A DNA stretch of 64,000 nucleotides. Source: Orychophragmus violaceus (lineage: Eukaryota > Streptophyta > Magnoliopsida > Brassicales > Brassicaceae). Below are positions 45,830-56,263 of this stretch, piece after piece (positions within the stretch are counted from its first letter, which is position 1; each line of letters opens with the position of its first letter). The notes beneath the pieces were generated by a model. The model was not told the origin of the DNA. It ran no database searches and was given only the letters and a program-made list of their open reading frames with translations. The stretch is taken from assembly GCA_030180135.1 (NCBI GenBank), contig CM058237.1, positions 40,073,126 to 40,137,125 on the forward strand, read 5' to 3'. Position numbers and translations under genes: made by a program.

Positions 45830-46998
45830 AGACACAAGAGAAGCAATCTCGAAAATTAAGCCAAGGCTCTAAAATCAACAAATGCAACCAAATCAATATC
45901 AATCAGCACATGCAACCATAATCAACACCAAAATCACTCTCAATTTCTATAAATCCGTCCTAATTTAGCCCTAAATCACAAAATCGCAAGTGTTCGTCGT
46001 CAAATCGGAGATTTTCGGATAACTTACAAAATCTGTCCATGCAAGCACAAGGGTAACTCAAATTCATCACTATAGGCCTTAAACAAGCATCAGTATACCA
46101 TGAAACAACAAAAATCGTGATGAAAAATGAGTTTTTAACCTTTAGGCCCGAAATGAAAAAGATGCGTTTCGGAGCACATACCTTGTAAATCGATAAAATT
46201 GATGGTAGAAATGGAATGAGGGGTTAAAATTCGAGTGGAATAGTGCTTTGAATCACCAAAAATGATAAAGAAATGAAGATTTTAGGGATTAGACGATTTT
46301 TGGTTCGTGTTCGCGAGAGAGAAGAAGAATGAGAAAGAAGAAGAAGAAAGAGAAATTAAAGGCACTTACTTCGTGGAGAGGTGTGTCGATCGATGAAATG
46401 GGTGAAACGGTCGACGCATATCGGGGGGGGGGGGGGTTAATGAACCGTAACGGTTCAATTTGAATTTTCGGTTTAAGCGTTTACCTTTCAATTTCTTTCA
46501 GATCTGACCAGTTGGGCGGATGCGTCGATCGATGCTCAGGACCCCAACGAACGACGCACTTTATTACTAATCTCCTCACGGTTTGATACTACCCGCTGAT
46601 CAAACCGTAATCTGTACGTCATAAAATCCTTGTTAACTCGCGGTATAATCCATCCGCTGGCCAAACCGCAACCGATCACTGCATCGACCGACGCACAGGT
46701 CCACGCGATCAACGAATGGCGATTTCCAGAGACATATTCGGATATGTACGACAAAAAACTTCAAAAATGAAAAACACCAAGTAAAATCTAATCAAAACAC
46801 CAAATTCAATATTTACAGAGTTACCAGTGGGTTGCCTCCCACCAAGCGCTTCTTTAACGTCATTAGCTTGACTGAAAGGAGATTAGGCAGTGGGTACATC
46901 ATCCAAAGGCAGAATATGACCTCTTGGAATCTCGGCCTTAGCCCAATAGTGCTTCACCCTCTGTCCATTGACAGTGAACTCCTTTGCTTCTGAGCTAA
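45830..46998 (-). other. Untranslated region between Athila integrase and the ORF-1 gene
   Basis: It contains the purine-rich GGTGGGAGGCAACCCA (46823-46838, minus reading), a run of 14 G (46423-46436) and three CGATCG-type dyad pairs at 46384-46413, 46523-46553 and 46683-46711. No protein-coding frame of significance. Confidence 0.6.
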
Positions 46999-48500
46999 TC
47001 AGAACAATAGCACCATACTAACATACTTTTTTGATTGTGAAAGGACGTGACCATCTAGAGCGCAATTTACCTGGAAACAATTGCAAATGAGAGTTATACA
47101 AAAGTACCTGATCATTTGGCTCAAAGTGTCCGAAGACAATATTTTTGTCATGATATGCCTTAGTCCTCTCCTTGTACAACTTCGAATTCTCATAGGCATG
47201 ATGCCTAATATCATCCATTTCGTTCAGCTACACCAGTCGCCTCTCTGCAGCAGATTTCAGATCAAAGTTCATCTGCTTCACAGCCCATGCTGCCTTATGC
47301 TCAAGCTCAACTGGAAGGTGGCAGGCTTTCCCATAGAGAAGATGAAACGGTTTAGTCCCAAGTGGCATCTTAAACGCAGCCATATAGGCCATAACGCATC
47401 ATCAAGCTTTGTAGTCTAATCCTTCCTTGTCTTCCCAATTGTCTTCTCCAAGATCTTCTTAATCTGTCTGTTAGAGAGCTCTACTTGCCCACTAGTTTGA
47501 GGATGATAAGAAGTAGCCACACGATGATGAACACCATGCTTCTGTAGCAGCTTCTCAAAGACCTTGTTGATAAAGTGAGATCCTCCATCACTTATCACAA
47601 TCCGAGGCACTCCAAATCTAGGGAATATGATGGTCTTAAACAGCTTAAACACCACCAAAGAATCATTGGTTGGACTAGTTATTGCTTCCACCCACTTAGA
47701 CACATAGTCCACATCAACCAAAATTAACTTATTCCCATGAGATGAGGGAAAAGAACCCATGAAATCAATACCCCAACAATCGAAAACCTCAACCTCAAGA
47801 ATGAAATTATGTGGCATCTTATGCTTCTTACTGATTTTCCCTCTCCTCTGGCAGGCATCACACTGAGAACAAATAAATGAGCATCTCTGAACATAGTAGG
47901 CCACCAGAAGCCTGCTTGCAAAACCTTAGACACTGTCTTGAAAGTAGCAAAATGTCCAACATAATATGACCCATGGCAATGAAATAGGACGTCTGGAACC
48001 TCTGATTTTGCGATGCATCTCCTGTAAATGCCATCCGAACAATGCTTATACAGTTAAGGCTCATCCCAATAGAACCTTCTTAGTTCTTTGAAGAATTTCT
48101 TCTTTGCATACCCCTTGAGATCATCTGGTTCAGTCTCTGCAGCCAGATAATTCGCAATATCAGCAAACCATGGTCGATCGGGCGTTGAAACAACATAAAA
48201 ATCCATGTTGTAGTGACCAATTTGAACCTTCAGAGGTTCCAGGTTCGTAATCGCCTTGCATCGACCGACACATGGGTGTGCATCGATCGACTTAGCACCG
48301 AGACGTTCATCGATCGTTGCTAGGGTGGCATCGATCGATGCATTCTCTGCAATCCGATAGTTCAGCATATTTCTGTCCAAACCCGTTCTAAACATTATCT
48401 CAACCAAATTGACATTTTCCTCATGTAGAAAATCATCAATAGGAGCTTCAACCCTTATCCTTGAAAGATGATCAGCAACTCCATTTTCAACGCCCTTTTT
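46999..48500 (-). pseudogene. Athila-like integrase
   Basis: It begins with the end of the RNase H linker (ENGVADHLSRI), an insert rich in SIDA-type words encoded by CGATCG dyads (48258-48345), then GYAKKKFFKELRRFYWDEP, the zinc part (HCHGSYYVGHFATFKTV, CDACQRRGKISKKHKMP) and the catalytic core. DDE residues are all present: FDCWGIDFMGSF, RIVISDGGSHFINK and TSGQVELSNRQIKK. The C-terminal part (NDQVLLYNSHLQLFPGKL, RWSRPFTIKK) is in another frame after a break near 47416. Frameshifts near 47880 and 48060 as well. Confidence 0.88.
48258..48345. repeat. Two CGATCG dyad pairs inside Athila pol
   Basis: CGACCG/CGATCG with centres 22 bp apart (48264/48286) and CGATCG/CGATCG 21 bp apart (48313/48334). 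In the pol frame they encode NASIDATLATIDERLG and KSIDAHPCVG, an insert not expected in the conserved linker between RNase H and integrase. Confidence 0.8.
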
Positions 48501-48839
48501 TATCTTTGACCTCAACACTACAAGAAATATGAGTATTGATAGCACATGAGGATAGCACGAATTTGAAAACTGCTATTATAGAAGATGTGCTGGGTGGGAT
48601 ACTCTATTATGGCATTAAATCAATGCGATGTCGTTATTTTGCTAAGCGGGAAACTAAAATTCATTTTGGAGCCCAAATTCTGCTATCTATCTATGGACAT
48701 CAACACTTAAAAAAAAATAACAATTAGTACCTAAAATTGTATTTTGGAGAAAAAAAAATAAAACTCCTATCAACAAAAACTTTCATTTCTCTCTTCCAAA
48801 AAAAAAAAGAACAGATCCTCTCCTCATCCTCATCTTCCA

Positions 48840-49200
48840 CACAGCTCTCTAACCTCCATCTCCGATGGTTGCTTCCTCCTCTCTCCCTCTTCCGCTTCAG
48901 TCTCAGATCTCGAAGATGGCGGAAAAAAAATCTCTGAGCTTGCTTGTTTCTACTCGTATCTCACAGCTCAAGCAAAAACAATTTGGAAAAAAGATGCGAG
49001 CAATTGAATTCGCGACGACGTGATTGAGCTCGTGCTTGAGACTTGTTCGATTAGAGGCTGGTCTGGTTCGATTGTGGCTCCATTGGTGAATGAAGATGAA
49101 TTTCAGAAGATCGAGGTAAATCCTCCTAAAGGAACTCGTGATTTCCTTCCTGAGGATATGCGACTTCGCAATTGGCTCTTCAACCATTTCAAAGGGGTCA
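48840..49200 (+). pseudogene. Captured fragment of histidyl-tRNA synthetase, with an unrecognised leader
   Basis: From about 49065 the frame reads SGSIVAPLVNEDEFQKIEVN followed by PPKGTRDFLPEDMRLRNWLF and NHFKG. The PPKGTRDF-PEDM-R--WLF block is the start of the catalytic core (motif 1 region) of the organellar-type plant histidyl-tRNA synthetase. Upstream, a CT-rich leader and a short frame MVASSSLPLPLQSQISKMAE (48864) end at TGA before the HisRS part; this could be a first exon of a chimeric transcript. The enzyme charges tRNA-His. Only about 45 residues are present, so there is no activity. Confidence 0.8.
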
Positions 49201-49239
49201 AATTGAATTTTCATTTTCTTGTAACAGGTCGAGTTCGAC

Positions 49240-50020
49240 GATGAAGGTAAGGTGATGACCCTCTCTTTCCATGGATCAAGTAAGTTCATTTATCTTTCTT
49301 GATTAATTAATTGATACAAGCTTGAGATTTTGGATGTTATTCTCTGGTACTTTATTCTGATGGTTTTAGGGGTTTTAATAATTACAGTCTTGGCGATAAG
49401 CTACTTGATGCCGTTTTTGAAGAAGGAAAAGACAACAAAGCGGTATATCACTCCTATCTTCCAATATGGTTTTACATTTGGTATAAGAGTTTTGTATTGA
49501 ATTGACTGTTTCTGTTATTCAGAAGAGGCTCGTAGTTGAAGAGAGTGATGATGATATGGAGGAAATTGAAGAACCAAAACCTAAAGCAGAGGAAGAAGAT
49601 GAGTAAGAATACCACAACTAAACCTTAGCTCTCTGATTATGTCTCTTTAACTCCCTTGTTTTTGTTATAGATGGTAGATTCGTCAGTGGAGGTAACCTAT
49701 GAGAGTCGTGAAATTGCTCAAAGTCACAAGAAGCTATCGAAAGTATGGTAACATGATCTATTGAATTTCTATATTTATATGCTGTCAATCCTTTTTACGA
49801 TTATCTTCTAATTGTCATAGTGTTATTGTTTGTTTTCGACAGTCTTGTTCTCTGTTGTGTCTGATTGTAAAGAGATCTTACAAACCTTATGACGCTTGCT
49901 GAATTTCTAGCTTTTTTTAGATGCCTGCCGTTGTAATTCTAGGATTAGTGAAGGACGCAAAACATCATGTTGATGTTCAAGGCTTTAATTTCTACCACAA
50001 AACTCCACTCATCAAGGTTT
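49240..50020 (+). pseudogene. Unidentified captured exons
   Basis: Several exon-like pieces with GT/AG borders: VEFDDEGKVMTLSFHGS (49231), LGDKLLDAVFEEGKDNKA (49390-49442), an acidic end KRLVVEESDDDMEE...EEEDE (49525-49604) and a short MVDSSVEVTYESREIAQSHK (49678). The codon patterns look genuine and introns are T-rich, but I do not recognise the genes. At least one, with the acidic C-terminus, looks like a chromatin- or chaperone-type protein end; that is a guess. Confidence 0.5.
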
Positions 50021-50066
50021 CTTTCTGTATTTCTCATCTGTTTGAATGAACATACATTTTTTATAG

Positions 50067-50338
50067 GGAGTCGGAATTCCAGTGGGGAAACTTTCTCTTT
50101 GCGCAGCTTTAGGAGGAATCCGTCCAGCAGCTGTAAGCACCTGGACAAAAGCTACGATATTTTTTTGGTCTAGAATTGGTTCTATTTGATTGATTAACCA
50201 CTGATCTTTGGTCCTAAATGCGAAACCCGCTTTCAAATGCAGTGCCTTCCAATCACCATTGATGTGGGTACAAACAACGAGAAGTTGCTGAATGATGAAT
50301 TCTACATTGGTCTTAAACAGCCAAGGGCAACTGGCCAG
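50067..50338 (+). pseudogene. Captured fragment of NADP-malic enzyme (two exons)
   Basis: Exon 50067-50132 reads GVGIPVGKLSLCAALGGIRPAA. After an intron (GTAAGC...TGCAG), exon 50243-50338 reads CLPITIDVGTNNEKLLNDEF followed by YIGLKQPRATGQ. This is the conserved core of plant NADP-dependent malic enzyme, which decarboxylates malate to pyruvate; the DVGTNNE block is diagnostic. The intact intron with both splice sites shows capture from genomic DNA rather than from cDNA. Only 54 residues are present. Confidence 0.9.
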
Positions 50339-50339
50339 G

Positions 50340-50750
50340 TTTACAATCTTATTATTGCGTTCTTTTCTTAAAACTAATACATTGATCTTTTCATAAACTA
50401 ATAAGTCTGTTTGCGCTGTTAAGCAGAACTACAGAGATATGGAATCCAACATGCAGTGATAGTCGTGGGGTCAGAAGTTCATATTTTATTTGCTTATTTT
50501 ACCTGAAGATGTAATGTCAGTTTCTTCCGCTAATATGTGTTCTGGAAGCTAATTTTGTTAAGCCTGCTCATGATAAGAAAGGGTTTGAGCGTACAACAGT
50601 TCTCTCTGCTAGTTCAAATGCAGAAGATATATTGAATCTGTTTCGGAAGATGCCTTATATTTTGTTATTGTTTAGGATAGCGAAGTTTATGAATCTGAAG
50701 CAAAATCACAAAGAGGTTTTGAATTTCCTTGCATATGTGCGTAACTTATC
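50340..50750 (+). other. Possible further captured sequence, unrecognised
   Basis: Short open pieces such as FVKPAHDKKGFERTTVLSAS and NAEDILNLFRKMPYI (50560-50660) look exon-like but have no family that I recognise. Confidence 0.3.
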
Positions 50751-50879
50751 TTTCAAGTACTTGAAGGATAAAATTTTTATTTTGTTTTCATGGGTTTAAT
50801 TTTTAGTTTGATTTAGTATTATAACACAAAGCAGTTTTGGGTTCATCCACATAAAAGAAAAAGATATGATTAGAGTTAG

Positions 50880-51790
50880 ACATTGTAATATAGGTTTAGG
50901 GTTTAGGATATTGGAATATAGGGTTTAGGATTTATACTTAGACATAATTTTCCTATTTGGCATTTAACATAAGAAAGTACAATAAATTTATTGTTTTATT
51001 CTAAGAACATAAAATTGGAAAAGAAAAAGATTACAAATATACCATCCAAAAAGAGTTATTAAGCCTTTCATCTATAAGTTGATCAAGGATGTAAGGTTTG
51101 AAATATAATTTCTTTTTAATTTTTCAATTATCAACAAAATATATAAGTCATTGTTATGTCATATGTATAACATAATCTATTTATATAATTTTTTAAAAAA
51201 CTGTTTTGAAACATTTTATTTAAAGTTTAGGGCATCATATTATATTTAGGGTTTAAAGTATTGAAATATGTGATTTAAGATTCACACTTAAACATAATTT
51301 TCTTATTTATCATTTAACATAAGAAAGATCTTATTTAAAAAATAGAAGTTTTAAATATTTTATTTAGAGTTTAAGATTGTGGTGTATGTTTAGGGTTTAG
51401 GGTATTGGAATATAGGGTTAAAGATTCATGCTTAAACATTGTTTTCCTATTTGTCATTTAACATAACAAATATCTTATTTAGAAAAACATAGAAGTTTTT
51501 AAACATTTTATTTAAAGTTTAGGGCATTGTGGTAAAGGTTTAGAGTTTAGGGTATTAGAATATAGGGTTTAAGGTTCAAACATAAACATAATTTTTCTAT
51601 TTGTCATCTAGCATTAAAGAAATCTTAATAATAAACAACATAATGAATAAAATATATATTAAAAATAGAATTTTCAAGACATTTTTATTTTGAGTTATAG
51701 GTTTAAGGTATTGAAATATAGGGTTTAAGATTCTAACTCTTAAACATAAATATTAACTATAACCCTTAATTTTTATTCTCAACCATATTA
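50880..51790. repeat. ~150-bp tandem repeats with telomere-like TTTAGGG words
   Basis: Four to five degenerate units each contain TTTAGGGTATTGGAATATAG, then AACATAATTTTCCTATTTG and CATTTAACATAAGAAA. Starts of comparable blocks lie near 50890, 51230, 51375, 51520 and 51680. From 51890 to 52120 the same words occur in the opposite direction (AAACCCTAAA), so the region also has inverted character. TTTAGGG is the plant telomere unit, but the arrays are too degenerate to be recent telomeric DNA. Confidence 0.65.
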
Positions 51791-52439
51791 TGAATCCTAA
51801 ATTAATCAAACAAGTTAAAGATTTAGAGTATTGAAGAGTAAGAATTTAAGATTTAGGGTTTAGGGTATTGAGGGTAAAACTTTAAAAATTATTGAGTCTC
51901 ACAAAGTCTCCAATCCCTAAACCCTAAACTCCAAATAAATATAAAAACCTTAAATTACAAAACAAAATATAATTGCTATTAAATCTAAACCCTAAATCCA
52001 AAAAAATTATAAAAGAATTATTATTTTTAAATCTAATATTTTTAAACACTAACACCAAACTTAAGTCTAAAACCTAACTCATACTCCTAAACTCCAAACC
52101 CTAAATTTTAAATTTTAAACCTTGAACAAAACAAAATATAATCATCATTTATAAATTATGAAACTTAACCTTTAATTTTATACTTGAACATAAAATTAAT
52201 CTAATCTACAAATCTAAAATGTCATTATGCACATAAAATAATATAATAATTATAATGTTTTTAGAGTATTTGGTATTGGGCGCCAAAACAAAAATTTTGT
52301 GAAAATTCCCCCCTTTTCTTTTTATCCTCGCTAAAGCAAAATAATTCCCTTAACCAAAAAAAAAAACACAGACCTTTCATTAGTATCTTTTTTCTCTCCC
52401 CCTCGTCTGTAATCTCAGATTTTTCAGAACCCTAAAATT
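51791..52439. other. AT-rich spacer inside the CACTA element
   Basis: It holds scattered AAACCCTAAA words and, at the right end, GGGCGCCAAAACAAAAATTTT, a GGCGCC-type motif common in plant Helitron- and CACTA-derived sequences. No gene. Confidence 0.4.
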
Positions 52440-52700
52440 TTCTATCTGGCAGACCCGAACAATGACTCCAAATCCGGATCTGGAGCGTGATAGATCGAAG
52501 AAACAGTGGAAGAAGCGATTTCGGGGTCTCCAAACTGGATCTTAAGCATCAACTCTAGAGTGGTGACGGAGCCGGCCAGCGAGAAGAAGCCTGCTGCGAA
52601 GGCACGGAAAACAAAGAGCGTCAAGGAAGTGAAGGAGAAGAAGAAGCATGCTTCTGTCCAGGTAGAAGGAGAAGATGTAGAAGAATCCTCTTTCTCAAAT
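52440..52700 (+). pseudogene. Unidentified captured exon, Lys/Glu-rich
   Basis: The frame 52506-52703 reads MEEAISGSPNWILSINSRVV and then a Lys/Ala/Glu-rich stretch (EKKPAAKARKTKSVKEVKEK, EGEDVEESSFSN). This looks like a genuine charged, disordered protein region. No family recognised. Confidence 0.4.
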
Positions 52701-52802
52701 TGACGTCGCCGGAGCTGGCTTTGTGAACTCCGGCAGTGTTCCGTAGCTGGCTATGTGAACGGTGAGTTTTCTTGTCCTCTTAAAGGTTTACGTTTTGGTT
52801 GA

Positions 52803-52868
52803 ATCGATTACGACAAGCTTATAGACGAATTTGGCTGCCAGAGGCTCGACGAGTCGCTGATTGATTGT
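52803..52868 (+). pseudogene. Captured fragment of cytosolic tryptophanyl-tRNA synthetase
   Basis: 22 codons read IDYDKLIDEFGCQRLDESLI and DC. The YDKLIDEFG-Q-ID-L--R block lies just before the catalytic domain of eukaryotic TrpRS, and the Arabidopsis enzyme has nearly the same words. The fragment is short, but the match is specific. It is fused almost directly to the chaperonin piece that follows. Confidence 0.75.
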
Positions 52869-52883
52869 GCCCAAACCTCACGT

Positions 52884-53490
52884 GTTCCCATTTTGGAGAA
52901 GACCACTAAGCTTCGAGCTCCATTGTTGATTATTGCAGATGATTTTACTGGTGAGGCCTTAGCAACCCTTGTCCCGAACAAAATACGTGGCGTTCTCAAT
53001 GTTGTCACTGTGAAAACTCATGGATTTGGATATAGAAGAAAAGTTATGCTTCATGATATCGCAATCTTGACAGGTACATTATGCAGATACATTGCTTATA
53101 TTTAATTTTTGTTTTTATTCTTTCTCCATTGTCGTTTGAGTTTCTGGTGGTGTTGCAGAATCGTTGCTATATACGACTCTATATGCAGATACATTGCTTA
53201 CACTGATTCTATATACGACTCAAAGAAGCTTGCCGACAGAATTGTTAAACTTTCTGGTGGTGTTGCCGTCTTTAAAGTCGGACCAGCAACTGAAACTGAG
53301 CTCGAGGACCGTAAGCTTCGTATCCAGGACGCAAAGAACGCAACAGAAGGTATGATTCACAAGTTTTATCATTCGATTTAAAGCTACACTTTATCAGTTA
53401 AAATCTAACTTATGAGGTTTATGTTTTCAATACAACAGGCTTTGGTGGCACCAACTGCACTTATTTCTCAGAACGCTGGTGAATCTGCAA
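52884..53490 (+). pseudogene. Captured fragments of chloroplast chaperonin-60 beta
   Basis: Exon 52884-53074 reads ILEKTTKLRAPLLIIADDFT, GEALATLVPNKIRGVLNVVT and MLHDIAILTG, the apical-domain block of Cpn60. A later piece, 53205-53350, reads DSIYDSKKLADRIVKLSGGV, AVFKVGPATETELEDRKLRI and QDAKNAT, the intermediate-domain block. A third near 53440 reads QALVAPTALISQNAG. Splice borders (ACAG/GTACAT, GAAG/GTATG) are kept. The parent protein folds Rubisco and other stromal proteins. The stretch between the first two pieces is replaced by a short duplication of ATGCAGATACATTGCTTA (53081, 53181). Confidence 0.9.
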
Positions 53491-53666
53491 CAATATATAA
53501 ACCATTGTATCTTCTTTGCTAGGCTATGGGAATATATGGCTTTTTGGGCTCATTTGTATTCTCTCAAAGTCTTAGTTGGTAAGGAAACCAACACTCAAAC
53601 ATGGTCTTTTGGATGTCTTTAGACTCTTCCCTACTTGCTGTTTCATGTGTCCTGTTTTCTTTGTAG

Positions 53667-53840
53667 ATGTAAGAAACCATCCAATTCTCATACATTGCAA
53701 AGCCGGAAAGGTAATAATATACATTCTTTAGTGTCTCTTTAAGAGATATTATTACAGAACACTAATGGTTTGATGGTTTTAGTGAATCAATATGGTGAAT
53801 GCAGCATAGGACAGGTTGTCTTTCTTTGATTTGCTTGTGA
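53667..53840 (+). pseudogene. Captured fragment of an atypical dual-specificity phosphatase (PFA-DSP)
   Basis: Exon 53667-53710 reads VRNHPILIHCKAGK. After an intron, the exon from 53805 reads HRTGCLSLICL. Joined, they carry the phosphatase signature H-C-x5-R (HCKAGK/HRTG). The words VRNHP-LIHC-GKHRTGCL are characteristic of the plant-and-fungi atypical phosphatases that dephosphorylate inositol pyrophosphates or phosphotyrosine. Only the P-loop region is present. Confidence 0.75.
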
Positions 53841-53863
53841 TTACATACACTCTCCAATTGCAG

Positions 53864-54092
53864 GGCATACCAGGTGCATATAGTGAGACAGCAGCACTAA
53901 AAGCATATCCAAATTGTTAGACTGTGCCATGTGAACAGTTTGAAACTGCGTTCCAGGTTTTGATATATCACTCATCTCAAATATATTTCATACCCACACA
54001 AAAAAGTATGATGCTTTAACTATGTTTTTATATGATTGATTCTTCAGGCTGTTGAACTTTGGTTGTTGGATAAAGCAGTATTACCGATCGAG
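53864..54092 (+). pseudogene. Captured fragment of arogenate/prephenate dehydratase
   Basis: Exon 53864-53956 reads GIPGAYSETAALKAYPNC, an in-frame TAG, then TVPCEQFETAFQ. The next exon from 54048 reads AVELWLLDKAVLPIE. This is the N-terminal catalytic lobe of plant arogenate dehydratases (phenylalanine synthesis), where GVPGAYSE-AA-KAYP and ENS after LPIE are conserved. The TAG and the small size rule out function. Intron and splice sites are retained. Confidence 0.85.
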
Positions 54093-54099
54093 ACATTGC

Positions 54100-54709
54100 A
54101 ACTATTAAGTTTATGTTTTCAATTGAACTTGTGTTTATGTTTGTTGGTATACTTGAGTATGTATTTCTTGTTTGTGGATGTTTATGTTTAAGTTGTAGAA
54201 ATTTGAATTGTATGTAATTATATGTTTATAATTCTAAATATATTTCTGCAATTCTAATTGATTTTAAAATAATAATTTAAAACCAAAATATAATTATATA
54301 ATAAAATTTATAGCTCCAATTAATATTAAATATGGCAAAATATAAAAGTGTTCATAAAATATACAACAGCCATAAAGATTGGTTATTATAAATAATAATA
54401 CAGCAACAACAAAAATGCTAGGATAAAGTATAATACAGCCCTAAAATATTGCCACCACAATATATATTATTGCACGAATAATATGCTGCATTAATTTATA
54501 AAATGGCGATAAACCAATGCTGCTGAAAACTATATAATCACATCAAAATTAGCGCTATCGTAGACATATATATGATAGCATGTCAAATTAGTGCTATCGT
54601 AGATGACTGACCTAAGATGGCAGCGACAAACATAGCGTTTATGGAAACGCTACCATAGACATATGATAGCGTTTTCGTGGTGCTATCAATACCCATATTT
54701 CTTGTAGTG
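54100..54709. other. CACTA right subterminal region
   Basis: AT-rich, then at least two copies of ATTAGCGCTATCGTAGA or ATTAGTGCTATCGTAGA (54549, 54587) plus ATATGATAGC words, ending in the TIR. Subterminal repeats of this kind bind the CACTA-encoded TNPA-type protein in the known systems. Confidence 0.6.
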
Positions 54710-54739
54710 CAATGTCAAACTCTTGAAGAAGGAGAATCC

Positions 54740-55931
54740 ATCTCAAAAGCCTTGGCTTTGCATCCTTCTTCTGCATCAAGTACTTCAGAGCTGAATGGTC
54801 TGTATGTACTATCACCTTCGATCTAACCAGATAGGGAGAATTTTCTCAAAGGCAAAGTCAACTGCCAACAACTCCTTCTCTGTAGTGGCATAGTTTCTCT
54901 GCGCATCATCTAGTGTTCTGCTGGTATAATAGATAGCATGAAGTTTCTTGTCCTTCTTCTGCCCCAGAACAGCTCCTACAACAAAATCACTTGCATCATA
55001 CGTAACCTCAAAAGGTAACTCCCAATCTGGTAGATGTACTATAGGAGCACTCACTAATGCTTGCTTAATCTGTTCAAATGCAGTCTGGAAATTTGCAGTG
55101 AGCTCAAATTTCACATCCTTACAGCAAAGTAGTTAGTGGTCGGGCAATCTTACTGAAATCTTTGATGAACCTCATGTAGAACCCAACATGTCCAAGAAAA
55201 CTCCTCACAGACTTTACAGAATTTTGCGCCTGAAGGCTGGTCATCACCTCAATCTTGGCGCGGTCTACCTCAATCCTAGCCTTTGATATTCTGTGCCCAA
55301 GAACAATACCATCTCTGACCATGAAATGACACTTTTCCCCATTAAGAACCCAGTGCCTTTCCTCACATCTAGCTAGCACTTTGCATAGATTAGCTAAACA
55401 CTCATGATATGAAGATCCATAGACTGAAAAATCATCGATAAATACCTCCATGAAATCCTCAATCATAACTGTAAAAATCAACATCATGCACCTCTGGAAG
55501 GTGGCTGGTGCATTACAGAGTCCAAAGGGCATTCTGCGATATGCAAAAGTACCATAGGGACAAGTAAAGGTGGTCTTCCCCTGATCCTCTGGATGAATGG
55601 GAATCTGAAAGAAACCAGAATACCCATAAAGGAAGCAATAATAGGGATGATTAGCTAACCTCTCCAGCATCTGATCAATGAAAGGCAAGGGGAAATGATC
55701 CTTCCTAGTCGCAACATTCAACTTCCTGTAATCAATGCACATCCTGTGTCTAGTCACAATCCTTGTAGGAATCAGCTCATTCTTCTCATTCTTAACCATA
55801 GTAAAACCTCCTTTCTTAGGAAAAAAATGTACTTGACTGACCCAATCACTGTCAGAGATATGATAGATGATTCCAGCTTCCAACAATTTCAGAATCTCCT
55901 TCTTCGCTACTTCCTTCAGATTCAGATTCAA
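54740..55931 (-). pseudogene. Athila-like reverse transcriptase and RNase H
   Basis: RT (55931-55119) has KEILKLLEAGIIYHISDSDW, MCIDYRKLNVATRKDHFPLP, YRRMPFGLCNAPATFQRCM and an intact catalytic VFIDDFSVYG, ending in FLGHVGFYMRFIKDFSK. RNase H (55114-54812 and on) has VTYDASDFVVGAVLG, YYTSRTLDDAQRNY and TEKELLAVDFAFEK. A frameshift near 54825 leads to ALKYLMQKKDAKPRLLRW, which runs into the CACTA insertion at LLQEFD. RT motifs are complete; a stop after ARPLTTLL (55119) separates RT and RNase H. Confidence 0.9.
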
Positions 55932-56263
55932 CCTCCTCTGATGCTCTACTGACGACTTTGTCTAATCCTCAAGATGTATCCTATGCATGCACAGATCTGG
56001 AGAGATACCTGAAATTTCATTAAGAGAATAGCCAAGAGCTTTGCGATGCTTGCTCAGCAGTAAGGAAGTCTCTGCGTTGTTTGAGGAGGCTTTAATAATC
56101 ACTGGATATATTGAATTAGGTCCAAGAAATGCGTACCTTAGCCCATATGGAAGTTGTTTCAGTTCAATTTTCGGAGCTTTCTCCTCCGACCAATCGGCTG
56201 CGATATGCGTTGATCGATGCTCATGTTGTGTCGATCGATGCAGTTGTCATTCTGCACTTCCAA

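Larger units (their letters stand above)
48516..54709 (+). mobile_element. Non-autonomous CACTA transposon carrying fragments of at least six host genes
   Basis: The left end CACTACAAGAAATATGAG and the reverse complement of the right end CACTACAAGAAATATGGG continue identically to GTATTGATAGCAC, a TIR of about 30 bp. CAA flanks both sides (48513-48515 and 54710-54712), the 3-bp duplication of CACTA elements. Subterminal repeats of GCTATCGTAGA and TATGATAGC occur at 54550-54680. No transposase (TNPD/TNPA type) is visible. The interior holds two blocks of captured exons and introns (48840-50720 and 52440-54092) around AT-rich tandem repeats. It sits between RNase H and integrase of the Athila-like element. 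Confidence 0.95.

Noticed and set aside
46423..46436. Run of 14 G as a polypurine tract or quadruplex element
   Set aside because: It is on the strand opposite to the Athila plus strand and is not next to an LTR; more likely a homopolymer expansion like the 13-G run at 27781.
51374..51420. Interstitial telomere from a chromosome fusion
   Set aside because: TTTAGGG words are scattered within ~150-bp units inside a CACTA element, with no perfect tandem TTTAGGG array.
52680..52760. Arginyl-tRNA synthetase fragment suggested by DVAGAGFVN
   Set aside because: Only about ten residues resemble the family and the frame closes at once; too weak to list as a seventh captured gene.
48840..54092. A functional multi-enzyme host gene
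   Set aside because: Each similarity is a short internal fragment, several are broken by stops, and all lie between CACTA ends.
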